Both the position numbers and the translations under genes were made by a program. From Oscillospiraceae bacterium (GTDB lineage: Bacteria; Bacillota; Clostridia; Oscillospirales; Acutalibacteraceae), in NCBI GenBank assembly GCA_012520505.1, contig JAAYOC010000018.1:1-64000 (forward strand): 64,000 nucleotides of DNA, given 5' to 3'. Below, piece by piece: positions 19,257 through 27,316 of the stretch. How positions within the stretch are numbered: position 1 is the stretch's first letter; each line of letters begins with the position of its first letter. Under the pieces are notes generated by a model, which saw only the letters and a program-made list of their open reading frames with translations, was not told the origin of the DNA and searched no databases.

Positions 19257-19336
19257 ATGTAACTTTAAAAACTACTCGAGCTTTTAAAATCGTACGGAAT
19301 GAAAACTTCAAATTTAAAGCAATTTTTTGAAAATTG

Positions 19337-19365
19337 TTTTTTAAAATATAGACGCATGGTATAAT
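19337..19365 (+). promoter_or_regulatory. likely promoter of the sulfur-uptake cassette
   Basis: TATAAT at 19360-19365 is preceded 17 bases upstream by a T-run (TTTTTT) and 19 bases upstream by TTGTTT. The -10 element is good and the -35 weak, which suggests activator dependence. Confidence 0.5.
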
Positions 19366-19446
19366 TGTAAAAGTAAATATTAGCTCAAGTCTTTTCCTAA
19401 AGACTATATTTTGGTTATTCTTATTTTTATGAAAAGAAGGGATTTT

Positions 19447-20520
19447 ATGCAGGTTAAAAAGCAAAAAGGGAATTGTTTTAGAGTAAGATTCATCGCAGTT
19501 TTAATGTTACTAACAATTTTGCTTGTTAGTGTTACGGGCTGTGGAAAAAATAAGGATACATCGCCTAGAGGGGATTTACCGAAACAAGTTACCGTTGGAA
19601 CAATCCGTATAGCAAATGACAAGACTGTTGCATATCAATCCGGTTTCTTTAAAGAATATTTTGAAGACAGAGGTATAGAGGTAAAGATGGTATTTTTTGA
19701 TTCCGGAACAGCGGCAAACGTTGCCTTTGCTTCAGGCGATTTAGATTTTGCAGAGATGGGTTATACAAATGCCATAGTTGCTTTAGATAAGAATATTCCA
19801 GTAGAACTTATTTGGATTCATGAGATTTTAGGACAAAATGAGGCATTAGTGGCACAAAAGGGTCGTGGCATTAACTCTATAAAGGATTTAAAAGGTAAAA
19901 AAGTAGCAACACCGTTTAGCTCAACCTCTCATTATGCATTGCTTCAAGCTTTAAAAAGTGAGGGGCTAGATGCGGGTGACATAACGCTTTTAGATATGAA
20001 TACGGAAGATATTTTAGCAGCTTGGCGTCGTGGCGATATAGATGCTGCATATACTTGGGAACCGACACTCACACAAATGAAAGAAACAGGAGTGGTAATT
20101 ACGGATAGCGAGGTTTTGGCACGTAGTGGTATTACGACTGCCGATATTGAGCTGGTTAGCACCGACTTTTCTAAACGCTACCCACAGTTGGTTTCAGATT
20201 ATTTGAGAGCTCAAGAAAGGGCGATCAAAACTTATAAAGAGACGCCGGATGTTGCAATAGAATCGGCTGCCAAGCATCTACAAATTGACAAAGAAGTGGC
20301 GAAGACACAGATGGCAGGCACCTTGTGGCTTGGAGCGGAAGAACAACTTAACAGTTCGTATCTAGGAAAAGAGGGTTCACCCGGAAATTTCCACAAAGTT
20401 TTTATGGATACAGCAGTATTTTTATATGAGGCAAAAAAAATTGGTAAAGTACCAACGGAAGAAGCGATTGAGAAGTTTATAAACACGACCTATATTGAAA
20501 AGATTATCTCTGTTGAGTGA
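19447..20520 (+). CDS. ABC transporter substrate-binding lipoprotein (TauA/SsuA/NMT1-like)
   Basis: Predicted to capture a small sulfonate, taurine-like or related solute outside the membrane. The N-terminus is a lipoprotein signal with lipobox VTGC (Cys about residue 31). The mature part follows the TauA/SsuA pattern: VTVGTIRIANDKTVAYQSGFFKEYF, FASGDLDFAEMGYTNAIVA, KGKKVATPFSSTSHYALLQAL and RRGDIDAAYTWEP. 357 aa. Start ATG 19447 has AAGGG five bases upstream; the frame is open to 19411 but without an RBS. The ATPase gene starts 11 bases later. The exact substrate cannot be told from sequence. Confidence 0.85.
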   Translation: MQVKKQKGNCFRVRFIAVLMLLTILLVSVTGCGKNKDTSPRGDLPKQVTVGTIRIANDKTVAYQSGFFKEYFEDRGIEVKMVFFDSGTAANVAFASGDLDFAEMGYTNAIVALDKNIPVELIWIHEILGQNEALVAQKGRGINSIKDLKGKKVATPFSSTSHYALLQALKSEGLDAGDITLLDMNTEDILAAWRRGDIDAAYTWEPTLTQMKETGVVITDSEVLARSGITTADIELVSTDFSKRYPQLVSDYLRAQERAIKTYKETPDVAIESAAKHLQIDKEVAKTQMAGTLWLGAEEQLNSSYLGKEGSPGNFHKVFMDTAVFLYEAKKIGKVPTEEAIEKFINTTYIEKIISVE

Positions 20521-20530
20521 GGATAGAAAA

Positions 20531-21298
20531 ATGATTAAAGACGCTTTGGTCAGCATACAGGATGTAAGTCTGGAATATACAGGCAAGACGAGCTCAGTTC
20601 TTGCTATTAAAGATATTTCTATGGAGATTTATGAAGGCGATTTTGTGGTTCTTATGGGTCCTTCCGGTTGTGGTAAAACAACGCTTTTAAATGTTATCGC
20701 AGGCTATAATGCACCTACAAATGGTCAGGTTCTTTTACGCAGCAAACCTATAGAAGGGGCGGGTAAAGAGCGGGGTGTAATTTTTCAAAGAACCAACCTA
20801 TATCCATGGCTGAATGTTCGAGAAAATATTTTGTTTGGTCCAAAACTCTCTGCTTATGATAAGGAAGAGATTGAAAAAAGGTATGACCACCTTATGGATG
20901 TCATTGGGTTGGAGGATTACCAAAAAAGCTATCCTTTTGAATTGTCGGGCGGTATGCAGCAGCGTGTAGCTATTGCACGTACACTTATTCAAAAACCGGA
21001 TATACTTTTGATGGATGAGCCTTTCGGAGCACTTGACGCAGTTAACCGGAGTAGCTTGCAGACTTTTATGCGAGACCTTTGGCAAAAGGAAAATCTTACG
21101 GTATTTATGGTGACTCATGATATTGATGAGGCTTTGCTGCTTGCAAACCGTATTTTAGTGATGAGTCAAGGGCCTGGTCAAATTATAAAAACTTTAGAGC
21201 TTGATTTTAGCAAAAAAATTCTTCAGGATTCTTCGTATATTCCGGAACTTGATCCGACTTTTATGATTACAAAACGAGAAATTTTGGAAGCATTATAG
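20531..21298 (+). CDS. ABC transporter ATP-binding protein (TauB/SsuB-like)
   Basis: Energises import for the neighbouring lipoprotein. 255 aa with Walker A GPSGCGKTT, Q-loop in VIFQRTNLYPWLNV, signature LSGGMQQRVAIAR, Walker B ILLMDEPFGALD and H-loop VTHDIDEA. ATG 20531 has GTGAGGA overlapping the previous stop codon, so the two are coupled. Its membrane partner is not next to it: the only matching permease lies 3.5 kb downstream at 24807, after two other sulfur-related genes. Confidence 0.92.
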   Translation: MIKDALVSIQDVSLEYTGKTSSVLAIKDISMEIYEGDFVVLMGPSGCGKTTLLNVIAGYNAPTNGQVLLRSKPIEGAGKERGVIFQRTNLYPWLNVRENILFGPKLSAYDKEEIEKRYDHLMDVIGLEDYQKSYPFELSGGMQQRVAIARTLIQKPDILLMDEPFGALDAVNRSSLQTFMRDLWQKENLTVFMVTHDIDEALLLANRILVMSQGPGQIIKTLELDFSKKILQDSSYIPELDPTFMITKREILEAL

Positions 21299-21559
21299 AA
21301 ATAAAACACCTAAAACACCGGCATTGGTAGATTTAATATTTTTTTGTTTATTTTTTAGCTATTTCTTGCCTGTTTTCAGTTGTATGTATGCTTTAAAAAT
21401 CAATTAAATTATGTTACAATTTATAGTGTTAAATCTTGATTTGATAGCTCGTTTTATTTTCGGATATTTATAGATTTTTAAAATTGATTGCTAAATGTTA
21501 AGACTAAACTGGAAAATCCGTTTAGATGGATCAACACCTTGAAAACTGCACGGTAAAAC

Positions 21560-21606
21560 AGGCATTAGCAATGCCTTATTTGAAACAGTATGAATTGTAC
21601 ATACTG
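21560..21606 (+). promoter_or_regulatory. two consecutive hairpins in the leader of the CoADR-rhodanese gene
   Basis: AGGCATT/AATGCCT (loop AGC) is followed by CAGTATG/CATACTG (loop AATTGTA). A third, weaker hairpin (AAAC-GGA / TCC-GTTT) lies about 35 bases upstream at 21510. No T-run follows any of them, so they are not simple terminators. The 330-base gap from 21299 to 21648 holds no other gene. Confidence 0.45.
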
Positions 21607-21648
21607 AATATATGTTAGCATTATGGTTTGATAAAACGAGGTGATTGT

Positions 21649-23346
21649 ATGAAAAGGAAAATTTTAGTGGTCGGTGGTGTTGCCGGCGGTGCATCAGTTG
21701 CGGCAAGAGCTAGACGTTTGGATGAACATGCGGAAATTATTGTTTTTGAAAGAGGTCCGTACCCTTCATTCTCGAATTGCTGTTTGCCTAATTTCTTGAG
21801 TCGTGAAATTGAAAATAGCGACGATCTTATTCTGATGTCACCAGAAACATTCAAGAATCAGTACAATATTGATGTCAGGGTTAGGAATGAAGTTACAAAG
21901 ATTTTGCCGGAATCAAAGAAGGTTGAGGTTAAAAACCTTGAGACGGGTGAGGTTTATCAGGAATCTTACGATAAACTAGCTTTATCGCCAGGTGCGGAAG
22001 TTATTATGCCTGGTGCCATCAAGGGTATTGACAGTAAACATGTTTTTCCACTTAGAAATGTTCCAGATGTGCGAGCTATTGACAACTATATCCATGAAAA
22101 TAATGTTCAAGATATTGTTGTTGTAGGTGGCGGTTTCATAGGTTTAGAAGTTATGGAAAATTTACGCCGCTTTGGTAAAAATGTAACTTTAGTGGAAGCC
22201 TTGGATCAGGTTATGACGCCTGTAGATTTTGAAATGGCACAGATTTTGCACAAAACAATAGTCGATAACGGTGTAGACCTTATCGTAAGTGACGAGGTAG
22301 TCTCCATTGAAGAAAATACTGTAACTTTAAAATCCGGAAAACAGGTTAAGGCGGAAACGGTGGTTATGGCTGTAGGTGTAAGACCTGAAACTGCTTTAGC
22401 AAAAGACTGTGGCATAGAAATCGGAGAAACCGGTGCCATTTTAGTTAATCGTCACTATCAGACAAATTATCCGGATATCTATGCTGTGGGCGATGCAATT
22501 GAAGTAAAACATGCCATTACAGGCAAGAAAACAAAACTTCCGTTAGCAGGTCCTGCTCAAATGCAAGCAAGAGCGGCAGCAGATCATATGTACGGACGTT
22601 TTAATCGCAATCCGGGTGTTATAGGTTCATCTGTATGCCGTATTTTTGATATGAACGTAGCGTCAACAGGACTTAATGAAAAAGCCTGTAAAGCTGAAGG
22701 TATTGATTATCGCTACGCGTATGTCATTCCTGGTGATAAAGTAGGTCTTATGCCAAACTGCAATCCACTCTTTTTCAAGTTGATTTTTGAATACCCTACC
22801 GGAAAGATACTCGGTGCGCAGGCTGTAGGAAAAGGTGCTGTTGACAGACGTGTAGATATCGTTGCAACGGCTATTCACTTTGGCGCAAGTGTTGAAGATT
22901 TAAAGGATGTTGAGCTTACATATGCTCCTTTCTTCTCAACAGCTAAAGACGTTGTTAAATATGCAGCTATTGTTGCAACAAACATACTCAACGATGAATT
23001 CAAACAGGTTCCTGTAACAGCTGTTCGAGGATTGGTTGAATCCGGTGCTTTTATTATTGACGTTCGTGAAAAAGGTGAATACGAAAGATCACACTTAAAA
23101 GGTGCTGTCAACATTCCTTTAAGTCAATTTAGACAGCGAATGAATGAAATTCCTAAAGATAAGCCTGTTTATCTTCACTGCCGTTCAGCACAGCGTTCTT
23201 ATAATGCTGTTCGCGCTTTACAAGGTAACGGATATACAGAGGTTTACAACATCCAAGGTTCTTTTTTAGGTATCAGTTTCTATGAATATTATCAGGATTT
23301 GATTACCGGAAGAGATAAGATATTAACGGATTATAATTTTGATTGA
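21649..23346 (+). CDS. CoA-disulfide reductase/NADH oxidase-like flavoprotein fused to rhodanese
   Basis: Residues 1-440 are a pyridine-nucleotide disulfide oxidoreductase: FAD-binding GGVAGGASVAARARR at the N-terminus, a redox cysteine in SNCCLPNF (position of the single active Cys of CoA-disulfide reductases), NAD-binding VVGGGFIGLEV and YAVGDAIEV for FAD. Residues 460-560 are a rhodanese domain with active-site loop HCRSAQRS. Such CoADR-RHD fusions reduce CoA-persulfide or polysulfide in known cases. 565 aa. ATG 21649 follows GAGG by seven bases. Its place between a sulfonate-type transporter and a YeeE-type thiosulfate channel supports a role in handling sulfane sulfur in the cytoplasm. 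Confidence 0.88.
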   Translation: MKRKILVVGGVAGGASVAARARRLDEHAEIIVFERGPYPSFSNCCLPNFLSREIENSDDLILMSPETFKNQYNIDVRVRNEVTKILPESKKVEVKNLETGEVYQESYDKLALSPGAEVIMPGAIKGIDSKHVFPLRNVPDVRAIDNYIHENNVQDIVVVGGGFIGLEVMENLRRFGKNVTLVEALDQVMTPVDFEMAQILHKTIVDNGVDLIVSDEVVSIEENTVTLKSGKQVKAETVVMAVGVRPETALAKDCGIEIGETGAILVNRHYQTNYPDIYAVGDAIEVKHAITGKKTKLPLAGPAQMQARAAADHMYGRFNRNPGVIGSSVCRIFDMNVASTGLNEKACKAEGIDYRYAYVIPGDKVGLMPNCNPLFFKLIFEYPTGKILGAQAVGKGAVDRRVDIVATAIHFGASVEDLKDVELTYAPFFSTAKDVVKYAAIVATNILNDEFKQVPVTAVRGLVESGAFIIDVREKGEYERSHLKGAVNIPLSQFRQRMNEIPKDKPVYLHCRSAQRSYNAVRALQGNGYTEVYNIQGSFLGISFYEYYQDLITGRDKILTDYNFD

Positions 23347-23380
23347 TTTGACAATTAAATAATTTAAGGAGGGTCTATTT

Positions 23381-24655
23381 ATGAAAACACACAAAATAGA
23401 ATTGATAATTGCTGCTATTTTATTGTTACTCGTTCTCGTAATTGGTGCAACACTTTTGCCTAGCTCTCTACATTTTGCAAGACTTCTTATTGGCGTAGGT
23501 ATAGGGTATGCCTTAAGCAGAGGTGCATACGGTTTTGCAGGAACTGCAAATCGCGCTATTAATACGGGCTCAACTAAGCTTATGCGTTCCTTTATGCTCC
23601 TCATTATCTTAAGCTCTTTTGTAACAGTGGTTTTTGCCGCTGTTCCTGCAGCTGATGTTAATAGTGAATTCGTTCTAACGTACGCTCACTTTATTCATCC
23701 TGTTTCTTTAGGCACAATCATAGGCTCTTTTATGTTCGGTATTGGAATGGCTTTTGCCGGCGGATGTGCGTCAGGTGTATTGACAGACTTGACGGTTGAG
23801 TTCCCTAAAGCATTAATAGCTCTCTTTTTCTTCGGAATGGGCTTTGTAATTAGTATGCCTTTTGGCAAAATGATGCCAATCATGACTACCTCATTTATAA
23901 AGAGTAGTGAAAATGTAAGCGGTGTTTGGTTCCCGGATCTTTTCAAGTTTGACGGTCTTAACGGCTTTTTGGGCGCTCTTATTGTAAACATTATTTTGGC
24001 GGCAATCGTTATTAAACTGTCTTATGTTTATGAAGCTAAACGTAAAGCCAAAGGTACATATACAGGCGTAGAATCAGAGAAAGAATCAGAAGAAGCTGTA
24101 TCACAGCTTTTAGATACGGACTTGCCTTTCTATCAGCGTTTCTTTGCTCGCCCTTGGACTTTATGGGAAACTGCAGTTGCTATGGCACTCATGTATGTGG
24201 CTTTAATGGGCTTTACAAAATCCGCTTGGGGCGTTTCAGGTGCTTTCGGATTTTGGTTTGCAAAGTTTTTAAATCTTGTAGGTGTTTCAGCAGAAACTAT
24301 TGGTAACTATACAGGAAATCCTGAATTTGTAGCTCCTGGTATATTCCAGCACCAGCAGTCCGTACAAGATATGGGCATCGTATTAGGTGCTTTTATAGGC
24401 TTATTATCTATGGGTAAACTTTTCAAATCTTTTAAAGATGGTCTTAAGATTACGGTTAAGCAGTCCATTTTTGCGGTTCTTGGCGGACTTTTAATGGGTC
24501 TTAGCATAGGATTCAGTAGAGGATGTAATGCCGGTGGTTTATTTTCACCTATTGTTAGTTTCTCACTTTCCGGTTGGCTCTTCTTAACCTTTATGGTTTG
24601 TGGAGCAATTGTTGGTAATTTCATACTGAATCCTAAAAAAAATAAAAAGGAATAA
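23381..24655 (+). CDS. YeeE/YedE family sulfur-compound transporter (thiosulfate permease-like)
   Basis: Integral membrane protein of 424 aa with about ten hydrophobic segments in two homologous halves. The family Cys motifs are present in each half: GIGMAFAGGCASGVL around residue 125 and GFSRGCNAGGLF near residue 380. In TsuA-type proteins such cysteines pass thiosulfate through the membrane. AAGGAGGG lies ahead of the ATG, and it starts 34 bases after the rhodanese fusion, clearly in the same operon. It is followed by a strong terminator, which separates it from the ABC permease. Confidence 0.88.
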   Translation: MKTHKIELIIAAILLLLVLVIGATLLPSSLHFARLLIGVGIGYALSRGAYGFAGTANRAINTGSTKLMRSFMLLIILSSFVTVVFAAVPAADVNSEFVLTYAHFIHPVSLGTIIGSFMFGIGMAFAGGCASGVLTDLTVEFPKALIALFFFGMGFVISMPFGKMMPIMTTSFIKSSENVSGVWFPDLFKFDGLNGFLGALIVNIILAAIVIKLSYVYEAKRKAKGTYTGVESEKESEEAVSQLLDTDLPFYQRFFARPWTLWETAVAMALMYVALMGFTKSAWGVSGAFGFWFAKFLNLVGVSAETIGNYTGNPEFVAPGIFQHQQSVQDMGIVLGAFIGLLSMGKLFKSFKDGLKITVKQSIFAVLGGLLMGLSIGFSRGCNAGGLFSPIVSFSLSGWLFLTFMVCGAIVGNFILNPKKNKKE

Positions 24656-24677
24656 AAAATATATTTAACCTGTAATC

Positions 24678-24710
24678 AAAATGGGGCTATAATAAAGATA
24701 GCCCCATTTT
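24678..24710 (+). terminator. terminator after the YeeE/YedE gene
   Basis: AAAATGGGGCTAT and ATAGCCCCATTTT form a 13-bp stem around AATAAAG. It lies inside the sulfur cassette, before the permease. Confidence 0.8.
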
Positions 24711-24719
24711 GTAGTATGA

Positions 24720-24743
24720 TGAGCATGCTGAATGGCATGCTCA
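24720..24743 (+). repeat. perfect 9-bp inverted repeat in the permease leader
   Basis: TGAGCATGC and GCATGCTCA around TGAATG, about 65 bases before the permease start. It could be an operator or an RNA hairpin; no T-run follows. Confidence 0.6.
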
Positions 24744-24806
24744 GTGGTGTGAGAGCGGAGAGAAATTTTATTTACTCAATTGATTTTATTCTTTAAGGAG
24801 AAGAGC

Positions 24807-25580
24807 GTGAAGCAAAAACAAAATCAAAACTATATCTTGACTTGGCTGACATGGATTTTTATCCTTGTCATATGGTTAATTTTGAGCCATGTGGGAGAAA
24901 TAAACATAACCAAACTTCCTACACCGGAAAATGTTTTAAAACAAGCTGCAAGTCTTTGTTTTAATGGATACAATAATATTCCTCTTTGGCATCATATCGG
25001 TATCAGTTTGTTACGCCTTAGTGTTGCCATAAGCGCAGCTCTTATAACGGCGATTCCTCTCGGCTTACTTTGTGGCTATTTTTCAAAACTTCAGGCTGTT
25101 ATCGGTAGTGTTGTGGATTTCATAAAGCCACTTCCGCCACTTGCTTATTACACTCTTTTGATAATTTGGCTTGGAATTGACGAAGAATCAAAGGTGGCTC
25201 TTCTTTTTATTGCAGCCTTTGCACCAATCTTTGTCTCCGCAGCTTCGTCGGTTTCAAGGGTCAATTTAACCTATGTCTTAAGTGCTAGAAGTTTTGGTGC
25301 AAGTACTCTTCAGATTTTTTTCAAAGTTATTTTACCCGCAACTTTACCTGAAATATTTGTGGGTATTAGAACAGCTGTAGCCGTTGCTTACACAACATTA
25401 GTTTCCGCCGAAATGATTGCGGCCACCGCCGGTATCGGGTGGATGGTTTTGGATGCTTATAAATATTTAAAAACTGATGTAGTATTTGTAGGAATTTTTA
25501 TTATGGGACTAACCGGCATGATTTTGGATATCGGTCTTAGAAAAATAGAAAGTCGCTTTATCTTTTGGGGCGGAAAGTAA
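24807..25580 (+). CDS. ABC transporter permease (TauC/SsuC-like)
   Basis: BPD_transp_1-type inner-membrane component, 257 aa with six hydrophobic segments. The EAA loop is present as ARSFGASTLQIFFKVILPAT, where it contacts the ATPase. GTG 24807 is chosen because AAGGAG ends six bases upstream; an in-frame TTG at 24780 has no RBS. It is the only importer-type permease near the 19.4-kb lipoprotein and ATPase, so it probably completes that importer although it sits behind a terminator and a separate leader. Confidence 0.88.
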   Translation: MKQKQNQNYILTWLTWIFILVIWLILSHVGEINITKLPTPENVLKQAASLCFNGYNNIPLWHHIGISLLRLSVAISAALITAIPLGLLCGYFSKLQAVIGSVVDFIKPLPPLAYYTLLIIWLGIDEESKVALLFIAAFAPIFVSAASSVSRVNLTYVLSARSFGASTLQIFFKVILPATLPEIFVGIRTAVAVAYTTLVSAEMIAATAGIGWMVLDAYKYLKTDVVFVGIFIMGLTGMILDIGLRKIESRFIFWGGK

Positions 25581-25631
25581 AAAAGCAACTTGATTAGTAA
25601 ATTTAATTGATTGGAAGAATCTTTTTGAAAA

Positions 25632-25664
25632 AAACTCGAGTGGGTGGTCAACCTACTCGAGTTT
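25632..25664 (-). terminator. outer copy of the ssrA-type terminator
   Basis: AAACTCGAGT and ACTCGAGTTT with an inner GGT/ACC. It has the same architecture as the hairpin at 26888-26921 but is diverged. It is followed on its 3' side by the 17-bp repeat described next. Confidence 0.7.
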
Positions 25665-25666
25665 AA

Positions 25667-25683
25667 TTATTTTTGGTGGAGAT
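25667..25683. repeat. direct repeat copy 1, putative att site (left)
   Basis: TTATTTTTGGTGGAGAT, identical to 26924-26940, where GGTGGAGAT is the complement of the CCA end of tmRNA. Copy 1 is not attached to a tmRNA body and is best explained as the far att end of an element inserted at ssrA. Confidence 0.75.
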
Positions 25684-25844
25684 AGAAACAAACAAATGGA
25701 AAGGTTTACATCTATTGTAACTCAACAGTTTAAATGAAGACGAAACTTGAATTCTATATACAAGAGTTATATCGTTAGTTTATAATAATGTGGTAAAAAA
25801 ATGTCTAGGAAAATAAAACAAATTCGCGAAAGGTAAGTGCTAGA

Positions 25845-26882
25845 ATGGAAAAATCAGATGAAATTATGGTCGTAAATCAAGAAAATCTCACCAATAAGAT
25901 TTATTTGGCAAGAGGTCAAAAGGTTATGCTTGATTTTGAACTTGCGGAAATTTATGGTTATGAAACAAAAACTTTTAATCAGCAAGTTAAGAATAATATT
26001 GAAAAATTTGATGAAGATTTTAGATTTCAACTTACAAAAGAGGAATGGGAAATTTTGAGGTCAAAATTTTTGACCTCAAAATTAGAATATGGATCAGGCG
26101 GTCGTAGATATATGCCTTATGCTTTTACTGAGCAAGGTATTTATATGCTTATGACGGTTTTAAAAGGAGAGCGTGCAATAAGACAAAGCAAGGCTCTAAT
26201 TCGCACATTTAAAGAAATGAAAGATTACATTGTAGAAAATCAAGGTCTAATTGGACAACGAGAATTTTTGCAGCTTAGTATGCAAGTTACAAACAATGTT
26301 GTAGAAATGCAAGGCTTAAGGAGAGATTTAATTAATGTCGAAGACAAAGTTGCAGAAGTAGTTGATACATTAGGTAATGTCGTTCAGAAGTCTGATCTAT
26401 CGAATTTTATTTTTGATTTCAGTAAGGTGCAACTTAAAAGAGGATATTTGTTGTTAAACGGGCAACCTGTAGAAGCCAATATAGCCTATAATGATATTTA
26501 TGGCTTGGCGAAAAAGAGTATTTATATAGTTGACAATTACATTGGAATTAAGACTTTAGTGCTGTTAAAAGAAATCTCACCATCAGTAGAAATCATTATT
26601 TTTAGTGATAATGTAGGTAAAGGTCTTCATAATGTTGAGTATCAGGATTTCTGCAGAGAATATCCAACGCGAAAAATAAAGTTTCAAAAAACTGGTACGA
26701 TATTTCATGATAGGTATATTGTTATTGATTGGAACACAGAAAATCAGAGGTTATACCATTGTGGCGGTTCTTCAAAAGATGCTGGAAAAAGAATTACAAC
26801 GATATCTGAAGTAGTTGATCAATTTGTTTATAAAGATTTAATTGCTGGACTTTTAAATAACCCTATATTAAATTTAAGGTAA
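25845..26882 (+). CDS. ORF6N-domain protein with C-terminal PLD-like domain
   Basis: Residues 13-125 match the phage antirepressor-type ORF6N domain (ARGQKVMLDFELAEIYGYETK, then GGRRYMPYAFTEQGIYML), a likely DNA-binding module. A helical linker (residues 130-180) leads to a C-terminal domain with FHDRYIVID near residue 287, an HxRxxxxD variant of the phospholipase D HKD motif, followed by HCGGSSKDAGKR. The family is seen in bacterial genomes and prophages; a role in phage response or defence is inference. 345 aa, ATG 25845 with GAAAGG about 11 bases upstream. It lies between direct repeats of the ssrA end. A 33-base palindrome occurs within the gene. Confidence 0.85.
   Translation: MEKSDEIMVVNQENLTNKIYLARGQKVMLDFELAEIYGYETKTFNQQVKNNIEKFDEDFRFQLTKEEWEILRSKFLTSKLEYGSGGRRYMPYAFTEQGIYMLMTVLKGERAIRQSKALIRTFKEMKDYIVENQGLIGQREFLQLSMQVTNNVVEMQGLRRDLINVEDKVAEVVDTLGNVVQKSDLSNFIFDFSKVQLKRGYLLLNGQPVEANIAYNDIYGLAKKSIYIVDNYIGIKTLVLLKEISPSVEIIIFSDNVGKGLHNVEYQDFCREYPTRKIKFQKTGTIFHDRYIVIDWNTENQRLYHCGGSSKDAGKRITTISEVVDQFVYKDLIAGLLNNPILNLR
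26051..26083. repeat. 33-base near-perfect palindrome inside the ORF6N gene
   Basis: The two 16-base arms AATTTTGAGGTCAAAA and TTTTGACCTCAAAATT are separated by a single T. It falls in codons for EILRSKFLTSKLE within the ORF6N domain. Confidence 0.9.
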
Positions 26883-26887
26883 AACAA

Positions 26888-26921
26888 AAACCCGAGCAGG
26901 TAGTTAAACCTGCTCGGGTTT
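26888..26921. terminator. bidirectional terminator of ssrA (minus) and the ORF6N gene (plus)
   Basis: AAACCCGAGCAGGT and ACCTGCTCGGGTTT around AGTTAA. On the minus strand it is followed by TTTTTGTTTT, and on the plus strand by GTTTATTTTT. Confidence 0.85.
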
Positions 26922-26930
26922 GTTTATTTT

Positions 26931-27279
26931 TGGTGGAGATGGCGGTAATCGAAACCGCGTCCGAAAATCCATTCACATAACTTTCTACGAGTGTAGCTTA
27001 ATTTAAAAGATTCCCCCAAGCACCTGCCAATAAGCGGGCTGGTACCGTCGGTAGCCTCTAAATCATGATTGTGTGCGAGACACTACACAATTCACGTTCA
27101 CCGCTAGTAGTCGCCTTAATCTAAGCCGCGGTACTCTTAGTTAAGACGGGTTGCCTTTAGGCAGCCTGTAAAACTGGTTTGTTGTCGTTTATTTTGTAAA
27201 CGTGTGAGAGATTAAAGTGGGCTCACACCACTACTCGCTTATTATGCTTCAAAATCCCCGTCGAAATCCTTTCATCCCC
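26931..27279 (-). ncRNA. ssrA: transfer-messenger RNA (tmRNA)
   Basis: About 349 nt. The 5' end reads GGGGATGAAAGGATTTCGAC and the 3' end GATTACCGCCATCTCCACCA, the paired tRNA-like ends of one-piece tmRNA. The tag frame in the RNA reads AACGACAACAAACCAGTTTT then ACAGGCTGCCTAA, giving NDNKPVLQAA (the resume codon just before appears to be AUA, not GCA). The tag ends in LQAA instead of the usual ALAA. smpB lies immediately upstream on the same strand. The 3' end is the target of an apparent integration (see island). A terminator follows at once. Confidence 0.95.
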
Positions 27280-27316
27280 ATGGGATACATATGATACCCT
27301 AAAAGATACTGTTTGT

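Larger units (their letters stand above)
25667..26940. mobile_element. putative mini-island or satellite integrated at the 3' end of ssrA
   Basis: A 1.27-kb segment bounded by 17-bp direct repeats of the tmRNA 3' end, with duplicated diverged copies of the tmRNA terminator, carries one gene (ORF6N-PLD-like). It has no integrase, so it would be a remnant or mobilised in trans. The boundary evidence is direct; mobility is inference. Confidence 0.6.

Noticed and set aside
19258-19290. Possible third copy of the ssrA att repeat near CTACTCGAG
   Set aside because: Only nine bases match the outer terminator stem; the GGTGGAGAT core is absent, so the sulfur cassette cannot be claimed as part of an ssrA island.
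21530-21560. CACCTTGAAAACTGCAC resembles the end of a 16S-23S spacer
   Set aside because: Short match only; no rRNA or tRNA sequence is near.
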